A stretch of DNA of 18,186 nt, taken from NCBI GenBank assembly GCA_034431935.1, contig DAOUCU010000116.1, positions 1 through 18,186 of the forward strand, read 5' to 3'. Numbering within the stretch: position 1 is the first letter of the stretch; each line of letters starts with the position of its first letter. Under the pieces are notes generated by a model. That model had not been told where the DNA came from. It worked only from the letters and a program-made list of their open reading frames with translations, and did no database searches. Source of the stretch: JBFMDU01 sp034431935 (GTDB lineage: Bacteria > Chloroflexota > Dehalococcoidia > GIF9 > JBFMDU01). Shown here in pieces: positions 1 to 7,105 of the stretch. The position numbers and the translations under genes were made by a program.

Positions 1-357
1 GGCGTCAACATCTACCACGAGTACGACATACTGTGCGATATCTGCGGCGGCCAGCCCCAGACCATGCCATACGAAGAAGAGTACGCCAATCCTCAGATAA
101 GGCCTTATCTTGACAAGTACTTCATGCGCAAGAAGGATGTCCCGCCTGAGATACAGCACCGTGCCTTCAGACTGGCCCAGGATCTCATAGCCGGCCCTAT
201 CGCTTCAAATATGCAGATTGCCGGTGTCCATGGCGGTGGTTCACCCATCATGGAAGACATCGCTATCCTCGGTCAGTATCCCATTGAAGAGAAGAAGAAC
301 ATCGCCCGTCGGCTGGCCGGCATTCCCGAAGTTGACCCCAAGGCCAAGAAGAGATAA
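1..357 (+). CDS. 4-hydroxybutyryl-CoA dehydratase / 4-hydroxyphenylacetate 3-hydroxylase (HpaB/AbfD) family, C-terminal part
   Basis: The frame is open from base 1 to the TAA at 355-357, so this is the last 118 residues of a gene that begins upstream; the ATG at 64 is internal. The end of the protein carries the sequence AGVHGGGSPIMEDIAILGQY followed by EEKKNIARRLAGIPE. This matches the conserved tail of the AbfD branch (HGxGSP..., then an E-K-K...A...AGI helix). Known members are FAD enzymes, some with a [4Fe-4S] cluster, that dehydrate 4-hydroxybutyryl-CoA to crotonyl-CoA or isomerise vinylacetyl-CoA; others are flavin monooxygenases. The cluster ligands of AbfD lie further upstream and are outside the window, so dehydratase and hydroxylase cannot be separated here. 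It converges on the DUF6125-like gene and ends just before a hairpin terminator. Family call is good; exact reaction uncertain. Confidence 0.8.
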   Translation, partial: GVNIYHEYDILCDICGGQPQTMPYEEEYANPQIRPYLDKYFMRKKDVPPEIQHRAFRLAQDLIAGPIASNMQIAGVHGGGSPIMEDIAILGQYPIEEKKNIARRLAGIPEVDPKAKKR

Positions 358-377
358 GCTCGCTTCCGCGGAGAATC

Positions 378-407
378 AAAGAGCCCCGAGCAATCGGGGC
401 TCTTTTT
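378..407 (+). terminator. Rho-independent terminator with GCAA tetraloop, probably bidirectional
   Basis: A perfect 9-bp stem, GAGCCCCGA (381-389) with TCGGGGCTC (394-402), closes a GCAA (GNRA-type) loop and is followed by TTTTT. AAA at 378-380 can extend pairing into the T-tract. It starts 20 bases after the plus-strand stop codon. Read on the minus strand the same stem is followed by TTTGATT, so it may also stop the convergent gene that ends at 415, though less strongly. Confidence 0.88.
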
Positions 408-414
408 GTGCTAA

Positions 415-1512
415 CTATTGCGAACGGAACTCCCAGACGCATGCCGGGCCTGTCCGGTCAGGGCGTGGTGGCAGGAGGATGGGATTGACCTGAATTGCCG
501 GGTTGAAGTACTTGGCATAGTTACGGAAAATCATCACGTCAAGGTCGCGGCAGATGTCTTTTTCCCGTCCCTGGCCCTCCTTTTCCAGTGCCCTCAGGAC
601 GGGGCAGAAAGTAAAAGAGACAACCGTTCGGTCGGGGGTGGGGTGTGCGACGGTATAGTCGGTGGTCATGTTCATGGGGACAGTGAGGAAAAGCTTTATG
701 AGCGAATCAAGGTCTTTCCTGCCTTCGACCCCGAGCAGTTTTGAGACGGCTTCGACTTCGGACCTGGGTAGCCGCTCCCACACCCAGAAGTCCCTTTCCA
801 TGGCGGCGTCATTGCCCCATTTGTCCTGAATGGAAAGGTACCAGTGGGCATCAACCACCTGATACAGGCGGCAGTATGCTTTGACCAGGCGAATGAGAGT
901 GTCGCGGGGCATTTCCTGGGGACTGAGGCGCTTGAAAGTGACAGCTGTGGCCTGGTTACCGCTGGCCCGAAGCCGCCACTGACAGCAGACGTCGTCAGGT
1001 TGAATCCGTGGTGGGAGTTTGATGGCTTCGATGCTTACATTGGAGCCGAAGTAGCGGGCGTAGGAGCCGAAAATCATGGTGTCGACCATTCGGCAGATAG
1101 TGTGCTCCCGCCCCTTGCCTTCTTTTTCTAGAGCGGTTAGGATTGGACAGTAAGTGATGGTGATTTCGGCGGCGCCATCAGGCTTGTTTTCAATGTGGTA
1201 TTCCGATACCATCGTAATCGGAGAGGCGGCGAAGACATGGATGAAGGCGTCGAGGTCATTCCGGCCGGAAAGGCCGAGTGCTTCCGACAGAAGTTCCACC
1301 TCGTATCGGCTGGCTCGTGTCCAGACCCACATATCACGGTCAAGTGCCATTTCGTTTCCCCAGCGCTCCATGACTGACAGATACCAGAAACCGTCCATCT
1401 TCTGATAGAGTCGCCCGTAGGTGCCCACCATATTGACCAGCATTTCTGTTGGCTGGACCTCAAGGTAGGCATCAACGGCAGTGCGGTTCGGGCGGGTTGT
1501 CTTTTCTGTCAA
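415..1512 (-). CDS. Tandem-duplicated DUF6125-like protein (two copies of one cysteine-containing domain)
   Basis: The 365-residue product is two copies of one domain, residues about 22-182 and 202-363, with close to half of the aligned positions identical by eye. Each copy has, in order: RLYQ...D..WYLS; WGN; RDxWVW; an LG(L/V).GR.DLD helix; a CP motif (C122, C303) followed by LEKEGxGRE; a second cysteine (C140, C321); LPPR; and a final C-x-W (C177, C358). This order resembles DUF6125-type proteins, in which cysteines sit in similar places; the assignment is from memory of the family and its function is unknown. The start is TTG at 1512, chosen because GAGGA lies 7 bases upstream and the nearby ATG at 1519 is in another frame. 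There is no signal peptide or membrane segment, so it is probably cytosolic. It appears to have its own promoter (1555-1584) after the flavoprotein operon. Confidence 0.75.
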   Translation of the reverse strand: MTEKTTRPNRTAVDAYLEVQPTEMLVNMVGTYGRLYQKMDGFWYLSVMERWGNEMALDRDMWVWTRASRYEVELLSEALGLSGRNDLDAFIHVFAASPITMVSEYHIENKPDGAAEITITYCPILTALEKEGKGREHTICRMVDTMIFGSYARYFGSNVSIEAIKLPPRIQPDDVCCQWRLRASGNQATAVTFKRLSPQEMPRDTLIRLVKAYCRLYQVVDAHWYLSIQDKWGNDAAMERDFWVWERLPRSEVEAVSKLLGVEGRKDLDSLIKLFLTVPMNMTTDYTVAHPTPDRTVVSFTFCPVLRALEKEGQGREKDICRDLDVMIFRNYAKYFNPAIQVNPILLPPRPDRTGPACVWEFRSQ

Positions 1513-1519
1513 ATGTCAT

Positions 1520-1524
1520 TCCTC
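1520..1524 (-). promoter_or_regulatory. Shine-Dalgarno site supporting the TTG start at 1512
   Basis: GAGGA on the minus strand, 7 bases before TTG. It decides between this non-ATG start and an internal ATG at residue 24, which has no comparable site. Confidence 0.5.
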
Positions 1525-1554
1525 TTGTGAATTTGCCAGATGGTCAGATGCTGA

Positions 1555-1584
1555 ATATTAGCTGCTAAGCGAGCGGGTGGTCAA
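1555..1584 (-). promoter_or_regulatory. Candidate sigma-70-type promoter for the DUF6125-like gene
   Basis: On the minus strand TTGACC (1584-1579) and TAATAT (1560-1555) are separated by 18 bases. This gives a transcript start near 1548 and a leader of about 35 bases. It lies downstream of the hairpin at 1602-1625, which supports separate transcription from the flavoprotein operon. Matches are 5/6 and 4/6, by eye only. Confidence 0.4.
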
Positions 1585-1601
1585 TGTTAGGTGTAGCGGA
1601 G

Positions 1602-1625
1602 AGGGGCTTGCGAGCGCAAGCCCCT
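1602..1625 (-). terminator. Strong hairpin after the distal flavoprotein gene, possible operon end
   Basis: AGGGGCTTGC (1602-1611) pairs perfectly with GCAAGCCCCT (1616-1625) around a four-base loop. On the minus strand it starts 7 bases after the stop codon at 1633. No T-tract follows, so it may be a weak terminator or a 3'-end stabilising structure rather than a classical Rho-independent terminator. Confidence 0.5.
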
Positions 1626-1632
1626 TAGAGGG

Positions 1633-3234
1633 CTACTGTTTTGGCGGTGGTGCTGCCGCTTTGGCGGCAGCTTCTTTGTCCATTGCTTCAATGTCGATGA
1701 AACGGGTGGGATTGGACAGGTTGTTGGGGTCGAGAGCCCGCTTGATGCGGGAGAGCGGGATGTGGAAATTGGCGAAGTTGGGGCCGACGAAGTTAGCCGG
1801 TGCGATGGACAGTGAGAACGACGGCCGGCTGGTGCGGATATCGAGGGCGATAGTGTCCATGGACTCCTTGACTACGCCTTTACAAACTTCATCGCTTTTC
1901 TCATGCGGGATGGCGGTGTCGGAGCCGCCAAAGTGGCAGAAGTCGAAGGGTAATATCCAGGCGGAATCGCCGTAGTGTTCCAGATAAGGCGGCGTATATT
2001 TGTGGACAATGCCCCAGACATCGGGCTGGATTGCCAGCATATGGTCAAGGGTATCACACTGGAGAAAACTGGTCTGCATCGAGCCGCCAATGCGGCACCA
2101 GCGCGGTCCGAAAGCGGGACGGGTCATGGTGTTGGCCAGCACCGGCACGATGCGGTTATATACCTCATCCGGGACCGGCTTGCCGCCGGTCTCGTTCATA
2201 ATTTGTTTCAGCACCTTCTCTTCGTAATCAAGCTGCTTCTTGGAGGCATGGGCCCAGAGGCAAACGGCAAGCATGTTCAGGCAGTGGTCAAGCCAGGAAC
2301 CCGGCTCGAACAGGCTCCAGTACTCCTCGCGGGACTTCGAGTACTCCCATGCCAGCACCTGGGCGGGATATCTCTGCATCATGAATGAGATTTCGGCCTT
2401 GCCGATTTCGTACATGGCATCAACCATTGAGGTCTGGTCGGCGAATTCGAAGAAAAACCAGCGAAACTTGTCTCTGGGAAGTTCGCACTTTTTGCCCGGG
2501 CCAACGCCTTCAGTTGGCAGGTACTTGGGGCCGGGCCATGGGTAGAGCTTGATCGCCATACTGGTGATGATGCCCATTGAGCCGTTGTCGGAAACAATGC
2601 CCTTGCGCAGGTTTTTAAGGTCGGGCCCGGGGCCTTCTCCCCAGAAAGGCCGGGAATCTGGCAGGGCCAGCGACCCGGTGCGCATCACCTGCCCGTTGGG
2701 TAGCACCCATTCCATGCCCAGGATATTGCGGGTGGAAAAACCAGTCCGGAAAGCCGTGGCGTGCCAGCCATGCCAGGAATGGTTGGCCAGGGCGCTGAAT
2801 TGACCGCCGACTGATGGCGCGCCGTTGTAGAGACCACGCTTAATGGACTCGGCGTTGAGCTGGGCATGGGTAACGTACGGCTCAACGATGGCGTACATAT
2901 TCTTTTCATCGAATTCGATGCGGGTCATCCGTTTGAAGTCGATGATGCACCAGTAGGGCTTGACGGCACCGAGCATCGGGAACATCCAGCCGGTGGACAT
3001 CACCGAGTAGGGGAACTTGTAGCGGTTGGCAAGAAGAACAATCTGGCGGACGTCATCGGTGCTTCCGGGCAGAACAATGAACTCCGGCGGCCGCTTGCGG
3101 CGCATGGTGCTCAGGGCAAACATGTCCCGGGCGTAGGCGCGTACCGTGGCCGGCCCGTCGGCAACGTTGTCCCGGCCCAAGATGTCTACCAGTCCCTGAT
3201 AAATAAGCTGGTGCTTTTCATCACCGTATGCCAT
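1633..3234 (-). CDS. FAD-binding oxidoreductase, vanillyl-alcohol oxidase / 4-cresol dehydrogenase superfamily (533 aa)
   Basis: The N-terminal half (about residues 50-230) is a FAD_binding_4/GlcD-type domain: a PPEFIVLPGSTDDV entry strand, a middle segment ending in a GAPSVGGQ turn at about 138-145, and DNGSMGIITSMAIKLYP at about 216-231, which corresponds to the NxGIVT strand of this superfamily. The C-terminus has LDPNNLSNPTRF, the usual end-of-domain motif, then an Ala/Lys/Pro-rich tail. Enzymes of this kind oxidise hydroxy acids, alcohols or 4-alkylphenols and pass electrons to a partner. The length and the GEGPGPDL segment (about 199-206) favour the 4-cresol dehydrogenase branch over short GlcE, but the residue for covalent FAD attachment could not be assigned. 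ATG follows GGAG at 10 bases. It is separated from the iron-sulfur gene by 126 non-coding bases, so co-transcription is likely but not certain. Confidence 0.83.
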   Translation of the reverse strand: MAYGDEKHQLIYQGLVDILGRDNVADGPATVRAYARDMFALSTMRRKRPPEFIVLPGSTDDVRQIVLLANRYKFPYSVMSTGWMFPMLGAVKPYWCIIDFKRMTRIEFDEKNMYAIVEPYVTHAQLNAESIKRGLYNGAPSVGGQFSALANHSWHGWHATAFRTGFSTRNILGMEWVLPNGQVMRTGSLALPDSRPFWGEGPGPDLKNLRKGIVSDNGSMGIITSMAIKLYPWPGPKYLPTEGVGPGKKCELPRDKFRWFFFEFADQTSMVDAMYEIGKAEISFMMQRYPAQVLAWEYSKSREEYWSLFEPGSWLDHCLNMLAVCLWAHASKKQLDYEEKVLKQIMNETGGKPVPDEVYNRIVPVLANTMTRPAFGPRWCRIGGSMQTSFLQCDTLDHMLAIQPDVWGIVHKYTPPYLEHYGDSAWILPFDFCHFGGSDTAIPHEKSDEVCKGVVKESMDTIALDIRTSRPSFSLSIAPANFVGPNFANFHIPLSRIKRALDPNNLSNPTRFIDIEAMDKEAAAKAAAPPPKQ

Positions 3235-3360
3235 ATTATCAACTATCTCCTGTCCATTCCCTCACGCAAAAGAAGGGGATTCAGTTTTTTGAGTGGTGTT
3301 GACCTTCAAGCTACTCTGTTGATCCTTTCCTTTAACGGGTGCTGTTTGCCTCCTCAGCTA

Positions 3361-4620
3361 TCAGATAGCCCGCTCGACAAGTTCAACAATGTCAATGACC
3401 TTTATCCTGTCGTCGAGGGTGCGGGCGGCATCGGTCAGGCTGCGCACGCACCAGGTGCAGGCGGTGACGATAGCTTCGGCGCCGGTTTCCCGGGCTTCAA
3501 GAATGCGCTGGGTGGCGGTAAAGTTGTTGAAATCAGGGTAGGCGTCGATGACACCTCCTCCACCGCCGCAGCACCATGCATACTCTTTAATGCGGTACAT
3601 TTCGACCAGTTCAACGCCGGGTATGCTCCTGATGATATCCCGCGGAGGTTCGTAGACGCCCATGATGGGTTGTCCTGGAACGTAGACATTGGAACGGCGC
3701 CCCAAGTGGCAGGGATCATGATAGGTGACCCGCATTGGGACTTTCCTACCGAACTTGATTCGGCCTTCTTTGATGAGGCGGTCGAGAAACTCGACCATAT
3801 GCAGGACTTCGAACTTCGAGCCAACCTCGGGATAGAGGCGCTTCATGCCCCAGTAGCCGTCAGCACACGCGGCGACGATGGTCCTGGCACCGGCATTGGT
3901 CCAGCCCTGGATGTTGTTCTCGGCGTACTTGGTGAACTCACTGCGCCAGCCCATATAATAGGCACGTGAGCCACAGCAGGTCTCGTCCTTGCCCATGATA
4001 CCGACGTCGACGCCGGCATTCTTGAGCAGTGTTACCGCGGTCCTCACAATCTTGTGCATCTCCTCGTCGAAGCAGGCGCGGCATCCCGCGTGGAAGATGA
4101 CCTCGGCCTTCTCCCTGGTAGCATCCTTGACGTCCAGTCCCTCGGCCCACCTGCCGCGGTCGGTCTTTTTGGCCATCATCATGTTGTCTTCTTTTCTCAG
4201 GTTTTCGATGATGGGCATGAGCTGGGGCAGGAGCTGGCCATCCTGCACAAACTTGGCGCGCATCTCCAGCATCACCCGCAGCGGCTCCATGTCCTGGACG
4301 CGCTTGCAGGCGGCGTCACAGCCGCCGCAGGTGTTGCATTTGTACATGATGTCCAGGATGTCAGGGTCATCATCGTAGGTAATGTCACCGTCGAGCAGGG
4401 CCAGAGAAAGGTCCATGCGCCCCTGGCATGAGTAAGCGTCAAACAGGTAGTAGGAGCTGGATGGACACACCTTGGCGAACTTCGCATCCTTTATCTCCCA
4501 GGTGTCAACCCATTTGCAGGTTGAGCACCGCGCGCAGTTCCAGGCGACCTTGCGCAGGTCCCAATAATATTTCTTCCAGTAAGGGTCGGTGGGGAGGGAC
4601 CGTGGTTTCGAAGTGGTCAT
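3361..4620 (-). CDS. Iron-sulfur oxidoreductase subunit with 2[4Fe-4S] and two CCG domains (GlcF/HdrD type)
   Basis: Residues 29-52 hold C29xxC32xxC35...C52P and residues 95-105 hold C95xxC98xxC101xxxC105: together an N-terminal two-cluster ferredoxin-like domain. Two CCG (DUF3400-like, HdrB-type) domains follow: C180...C215-C216-G...C252, and C304...C350-C351-G...C388xxC391. In GlcF, LutA and HdrD such proteins carry electrons from a flavin subunit towards quinone, heterodisulfide or other acceptors. The first CCG copy ends CADG, so its last cysteine is missing, while the second is complete. The length (419) fits GlcF-type subunits. No membrane helix is visible, so membrane contact would be peripheral. 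It lies between two FAD-binding oxidoreductase genes, 18 bases downstream of one, which argues that the three form one enzyme. ATG with GGAG 10 bases upstream. Confidence 0.9.
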   Translation of the reverse strand: MTTSKPRSLPTDPYWKKYYWDLRKVAWNCARCSTCKWVDTWEIKDAKFAKVCPSSSYYLFDAYSCQGRMDLSLALLDGDITYDDDPDILDIMYKCNTCGGCDAACKRVQDMEPLRVMLEMRAKFVQDGQLLPQLMPIIENLRKEDNMMMAKKTDRGRWAEGLDVKDATREKAEVIFHAGCRACFDEEMHKIVRTAVTLLKNAGVDVGIMGKDETCCGSRAYYMGWRSEFTKYAENNIQGWTNAGARTIVAACADGYWGMKRLYPEVGSKFEVLHMVEFLDRLIKEGRIKFGRKVPMRVTYHDPCHLGRRSNVYVPGQPIMGVYEPPRDIIRSIPGVELVEMYRIKEYAWCCGGGGGVIDAYPDFNNFTATQRILEARETGAEAIVTACTWCVRSLTDAARTLDDRIKVIDIVELVERAI

Positions 4621-4638
4621 CGGTGGCAGTCTCCTCTC

Positions 4639-6072
4639 TTAGAAACAGAGCTTGCCCGGATTCATGACGTTGTTCGGGTCGTAAGCGCTTTTGACGATTT
4701 TGAGTACCGCGGTGTACTGAGCGGTGCGGCTGTAGACCATATCGGCCCATGGCCCGTATGGGGTGGTGAAAAAGCCGCCCATGTTGATAGCTCGTTGGCT
4801 GGCTTCAAGGAATAGTTTCCTGACCACAGCCGTCTCCCGGGTGTTGCTGGGGTCACAGTGGAAACCGAACTGGCAAAAGGCGGCGCGGGCACGCTCCAGC
4901 GGCTGAACATAAACGCCGATGTCACGGGTGGGATAGCCGTGCACAGCCGCCAGTTCACCCATCATGGTGGTGAACTCGTGAACTCGGTCCATGGTAGTGT
5001 GGAAAAATACATCGTGGCAGGCACCTTTGTACTGGTGCTTCCAGTAGATGTCTTTTTGCCACGGCTTGCGGAGCATTTTGAGGATGGTGGCGTCAAGACC
5101 GGCCACGCCCCCGACGGTAGCTTTGACATCGAAGTGGAGATCTTTGGCAAGATCCATCAGGGCTTCTTCCTGGTAACCCACCATCTCCTCGGGCAGGCGG
5201 TTCAGGCCGGAGAGGCAGAGGATGATGGTGTAGGGAGGCAGGCTGTCACGAAGGGCATTGAACTCGTCTGGCCACTTTTCACTGATAATCATGGCCAGAT
5301 TGAGGGCGTTGAGTACGAAGCACTCGTTGCCGAGCATCTTGCGCTGGATGGCATATACGGGTTCGGCTATTTGCTCCGCCTTGCTGATGGGGATAAAGAA
5401 AAGTTTGTCCAGGAGCGGGAGGTGCTCGGCTTTGAGATTGGCCCAGGTCATGATACCCAGCGTGCCCTGGGCGCCGAGCCATAGCCTGGTGCCGGGGATC
5501 AGGGCATCGGGAAAATTCTGTCCCTTCATGCCTTTTCCAAGGGCGGTGCCTGTCCAGTACATGTCGCCGGTGGGCAGAACGACCTCGGAGGTCAGGAAGA
5601 CTTCGCTGTACTCGCTCTTGGTAATCAGTATGGGCTCGCGCTCCATGGTGCTGGTGAGAACTGATTTGGCCTTATGGGGCAGAAGGGGGTTGGCGACGTA
5701 CATACCGTGTTTGGCCAGTTCCTCCTGTACCTGGGCGTAGGTGACACCAGGCTCAACCTTGACCTTCTTGTTCCTGGGGTCGATTTCCAGGATTTTGTTC
5801 ATGCGGGAGCAGTCGATGATAATACCGCCCTGACTGGGGATGCCGGCGCCGTAGAAGCCTATTGCTGACGAGCGTGGGGTTACCGCTATCGAGTTGGTAT
5901 TGGCGTACCTGACTATTTTCTGGATCTCTTCGGCGTTCTTGGGGTGGGCGACGATGCTTGGCCGTCTTGGCTGGACGAAGCTGAAGTCTTTCGAGTATTT
6001 CTCCAGAACCTCGGGGTCGTCAGAGATATGCTCAACGCCGACGATTTCCGAAAGGTCTTGCTTGAGGTTCAC
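4639..6072 (-). CDS. FAD-binding oxidoreductase, GlcD / 4-cresol dehydrogenase-like (477 aa)
   Basis: The FAD_binding_4 domain spans about residues 34-215: PSIVAHPKNAEEIQKIVRYA, then VKVEPGVTYAQVQEEL (PGV at 108-110), and WLGAQGTLGIMTWANLK at about 198-214. The C-terminus ends YDPNNVMNPGKLCF, a standard motif of FAD-linked oxidase C-terminal domains. It shares its architecture with the 533-residue flavoprotein downstream but differs too much to be a recent duplicate. Known relatives oxidise lactate, glycolate, 4-cresol or similar hydroxylated compounds; the substrate is not deducible here. The start is GTG at 6072, supported by AAGGAGG 8 bases upstream (6081-6087). It is followed after 18 bases by the iron-sulfur subunit gene, which strongly suggests a shared complex. 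Confidence 0.87.
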   Translation of the reverse strand: MNLKQDLSEIVGVEHISDDPEVLEKYSKDFSFVQPRRPSIVAHPKNAEEIQKIVRYANTNSIAVTPRSSAIGFYGAGIPSQGGIIIDCSRMNKILEIDPRNKKVKVEPGVTYAQVQEELAKHGMYVANPLLPHKAKSVLTSTMEREPILITKSEYSEVFLTSEVVLPTGDMYWTGTALGKGMKGQNFPDALIPGTRLWLGAQGTLGIMTWANLKAEHLPLLDKLFFIPISKAEQIAEPVYAIQRKMLGNECFVLNALNLAMIISEKWPDEFNALRDSLPPYTIILCLSGLNRLPEEMVGYQEEALMDLAKDLHFDVKATVGGVAGLDATILKMLRKPWQKDIYWKHQYKGACHDVFFHTTMDRVHEFTTMMGELAAVHGYPTRDIGVYVQPLERARAAFCQFGFHCDPSNTRETAVVRKLFLEASQRAINMGGFFTTPYGPWADMVYSRTAQYTAVLKIVKSAYDPNNVMNPGKLCF

Positions 6073-6080
6073 TTAGCGTA

Positions 6081-6087
6081 CCTCCTT
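6081..6087 (-). promoter_or_regulatory. Strong Shine-Dalgarno site deciding a GTG start
   Basis: AAGGAGG on the minus strand, 8 bases before GTG at 6072 of the 477-residue flavoprotein gene. Confidence 0.75.
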
Positions 6088-6139
6088 CTGAGCCTGCGCA
6101 CTATCCCCTGATCGTTGATGAACGGTGAGACATCAATTG

Positions 6140-6165
6140 CGGAGGGCGGCGGTGACGGCCCTCCG
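6140..6165 (-). other. Intercistronic hairpin between SDR and flavoprotein genes
   Basis: CGGAGGGC (6140-6147) pairs with GCCCTCCG (6158-6165) across a 10-base loop in the 138-base gap. There is no T-tract on either strand. It is more likely an mRNA stability or processing element, or partial attenuator, than a full terminator. Nothing else was found in this gap. Confidence 0.4.
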
Positions 6166-6210
6166 GTCTGGTTCTGAGGGGTTTGCTGTGCATGTTGCGT
6201 GTAGTCAACT

Positions 6211-6972
6211 CTATAGCATGGTATCGCCGCCATCGGCGATGAGGAGCTGGCCGGTGACAAAATCGGAATCATCGGAAGCCAAGAACAGGGCCGGGCCGGC
6301 AACGTCTTCAGCATAGGATTCGCGCTGGAAACAGCGGGTTTCAATGAGCTTTTTGTCGGCCTCGCGGCTGCCGCCGGGCATCTGGAGGCTGGCTTCGGTC
6401 AGGACGTAGCCGGGGGATATGGTGTTTACAGCGATATTGTAGCGGCCAAGGGCCCGGGCCAGGCATTTGGTCAGGGCATGGATAGCGGCTTTCGAGGTAG
6501 TGTAGGGGAGGAGGCCGGGGAAACCCATATTGGCGGTGGTCGAGTAGGTATTAATGATCTTACCTTTCCCCTGCTTGCGCATATGGGGGACGACAGCCTT
6601 GGCGCAAAGCCAGGAACCGACGAGGTTGGTCATGAAGCTTCTTTGCCACTCCTCGATAGTCCAGGCATCCCAGCGCTTGTAGCCGATGCCGCCAAAGAAA
6701 GCCGCGTTGTTCACCAGTATGTTGATTTTGCCGAAGGTCTCGATGGTCTTGTTGACCATGGCCTCGACCTGTTCAGGCACCTGAACATCAACCCCGCAGG
6801 CGGCGGCAATACCACCCTTAGCCTTTATTTCCGCGGCGGCGGCCTCTGCTACAGCCACGTTACGTTGGGCTACCATTACGGCGCAACCTTCCTGTGCGAA
6901 GCGCATTGCTTCGGCCTTTCCGATACCCTGTCCACCGCCGGTGATGATAGCAACTCTGTCTTTGAGCCTCAT
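6211..6972 (-). CDS. Short-chain dehydrogenase/reductase (classical SDR, 253 aa)
   Basis: This is a complete classical SDR of typical length. It shows the cofactor motif TGGGQGIG (11-18), NNA (88-90), the catalytic tetrad N116, S144, Y157 (in YTTSK) and K161, and the SPG loop (187-189), with a C-terminal DGG. Members oxidise alcohols or reduce ketones with NAD(P)H in the cytosol. The residue after the second strand is in AQRN rather than an acidic residue, which leans to NADP(H), but this is weak. ATG at 6972 has AAGGAG 10 bases upstream. It is the first gene of the redox cluster and is transcribed away from the TetR gene, so it is probably the main target of that regulator. It could oxidise a hydroxylated intermediate supplied to or by the flavoproteins. 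Confidence 0.92.
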   Translation of the reverse strand: MRLKDRVAIITGGGQGIGKAEAMRFAQEGCAVMVAQRNVAVAEAAAAEIKAKGGIAAACGVDVQVPEQVEAMVNKTIETFGKINILVNNAAFFGGIGYKRWDAWTIEEWQRSFMTNLVGSWLCAKAVVPHMRKQGKGKIINTYSTTANMGFPGLLPYTTSKAAIHALTKCLARALGRYNIAVNTISPGYVLTEASLQMPGGSREADKKLIETRCFQRESYAEDVAGPALFLASDDSDFVTGQLLIADGGDTML

Positions 6973-7091
6973 GGTTCACAAACTCCTTTCTATGCTGCTG
7001 CCGTTATTCGACTCTCACGGAGGATAGCTTGCTATGATGTGCTAGAAAACGCGTGAAGAGCAAGAAGATGCGTCTGAAATAGTCTGGTTGG

Positions 7092-7105
7092 CAAACTACC
7101 GTTTG
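7092..7105. promoter_or_regulatory. Candidate operator CAAAC-TACC-GTTTG in the SDR leader
   Basis: A 5-bp inverted repeat with a 4-base spacer. It lies about 8-21 bases downstream of the predicted minus-strand transcript start near 7113, a place where a TetR protein could block transcription of the SDR operon. Too short to be certain. Confidence 0.35.

Noticed and set aside
3235..3360. 126-base gap with an AGGAGG on the minus strand just after the iron-sulfur gene stop, and a short palindrome GCTATC-A-GATAGC over the stop codon
   Set aside because: No start codon follows at a workable distance and the palindrome gives only a 5-bp stem, so neither a small gene nor a terminator is supported.
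2866..3969. Long plus-strand open frame (367 codons) antisense to the flavoprotein and iron-sulfur genes
   Set aside because: It lies opposite two well-supported genes and the gap between them. Its product has no recognisable motifs and a composition typical of reverse-complement coding sequence.
4858..5484. Plus-strand open frame of 208 codons
   Set aside because: Antisense to the 477-residue flavoprotein, which has clear FAD-binding motifs; no ribosome site or domain.
6069..6344. Minus-strand frame of 91 codons overlapping the SDR 3' end and the gap to the flavoprotein gene
   Set aside because: It runs out of frame through well-supported SDR sequence, and no domain is visible. A 30-codon ATG frame in the gap also has no ribosome site.
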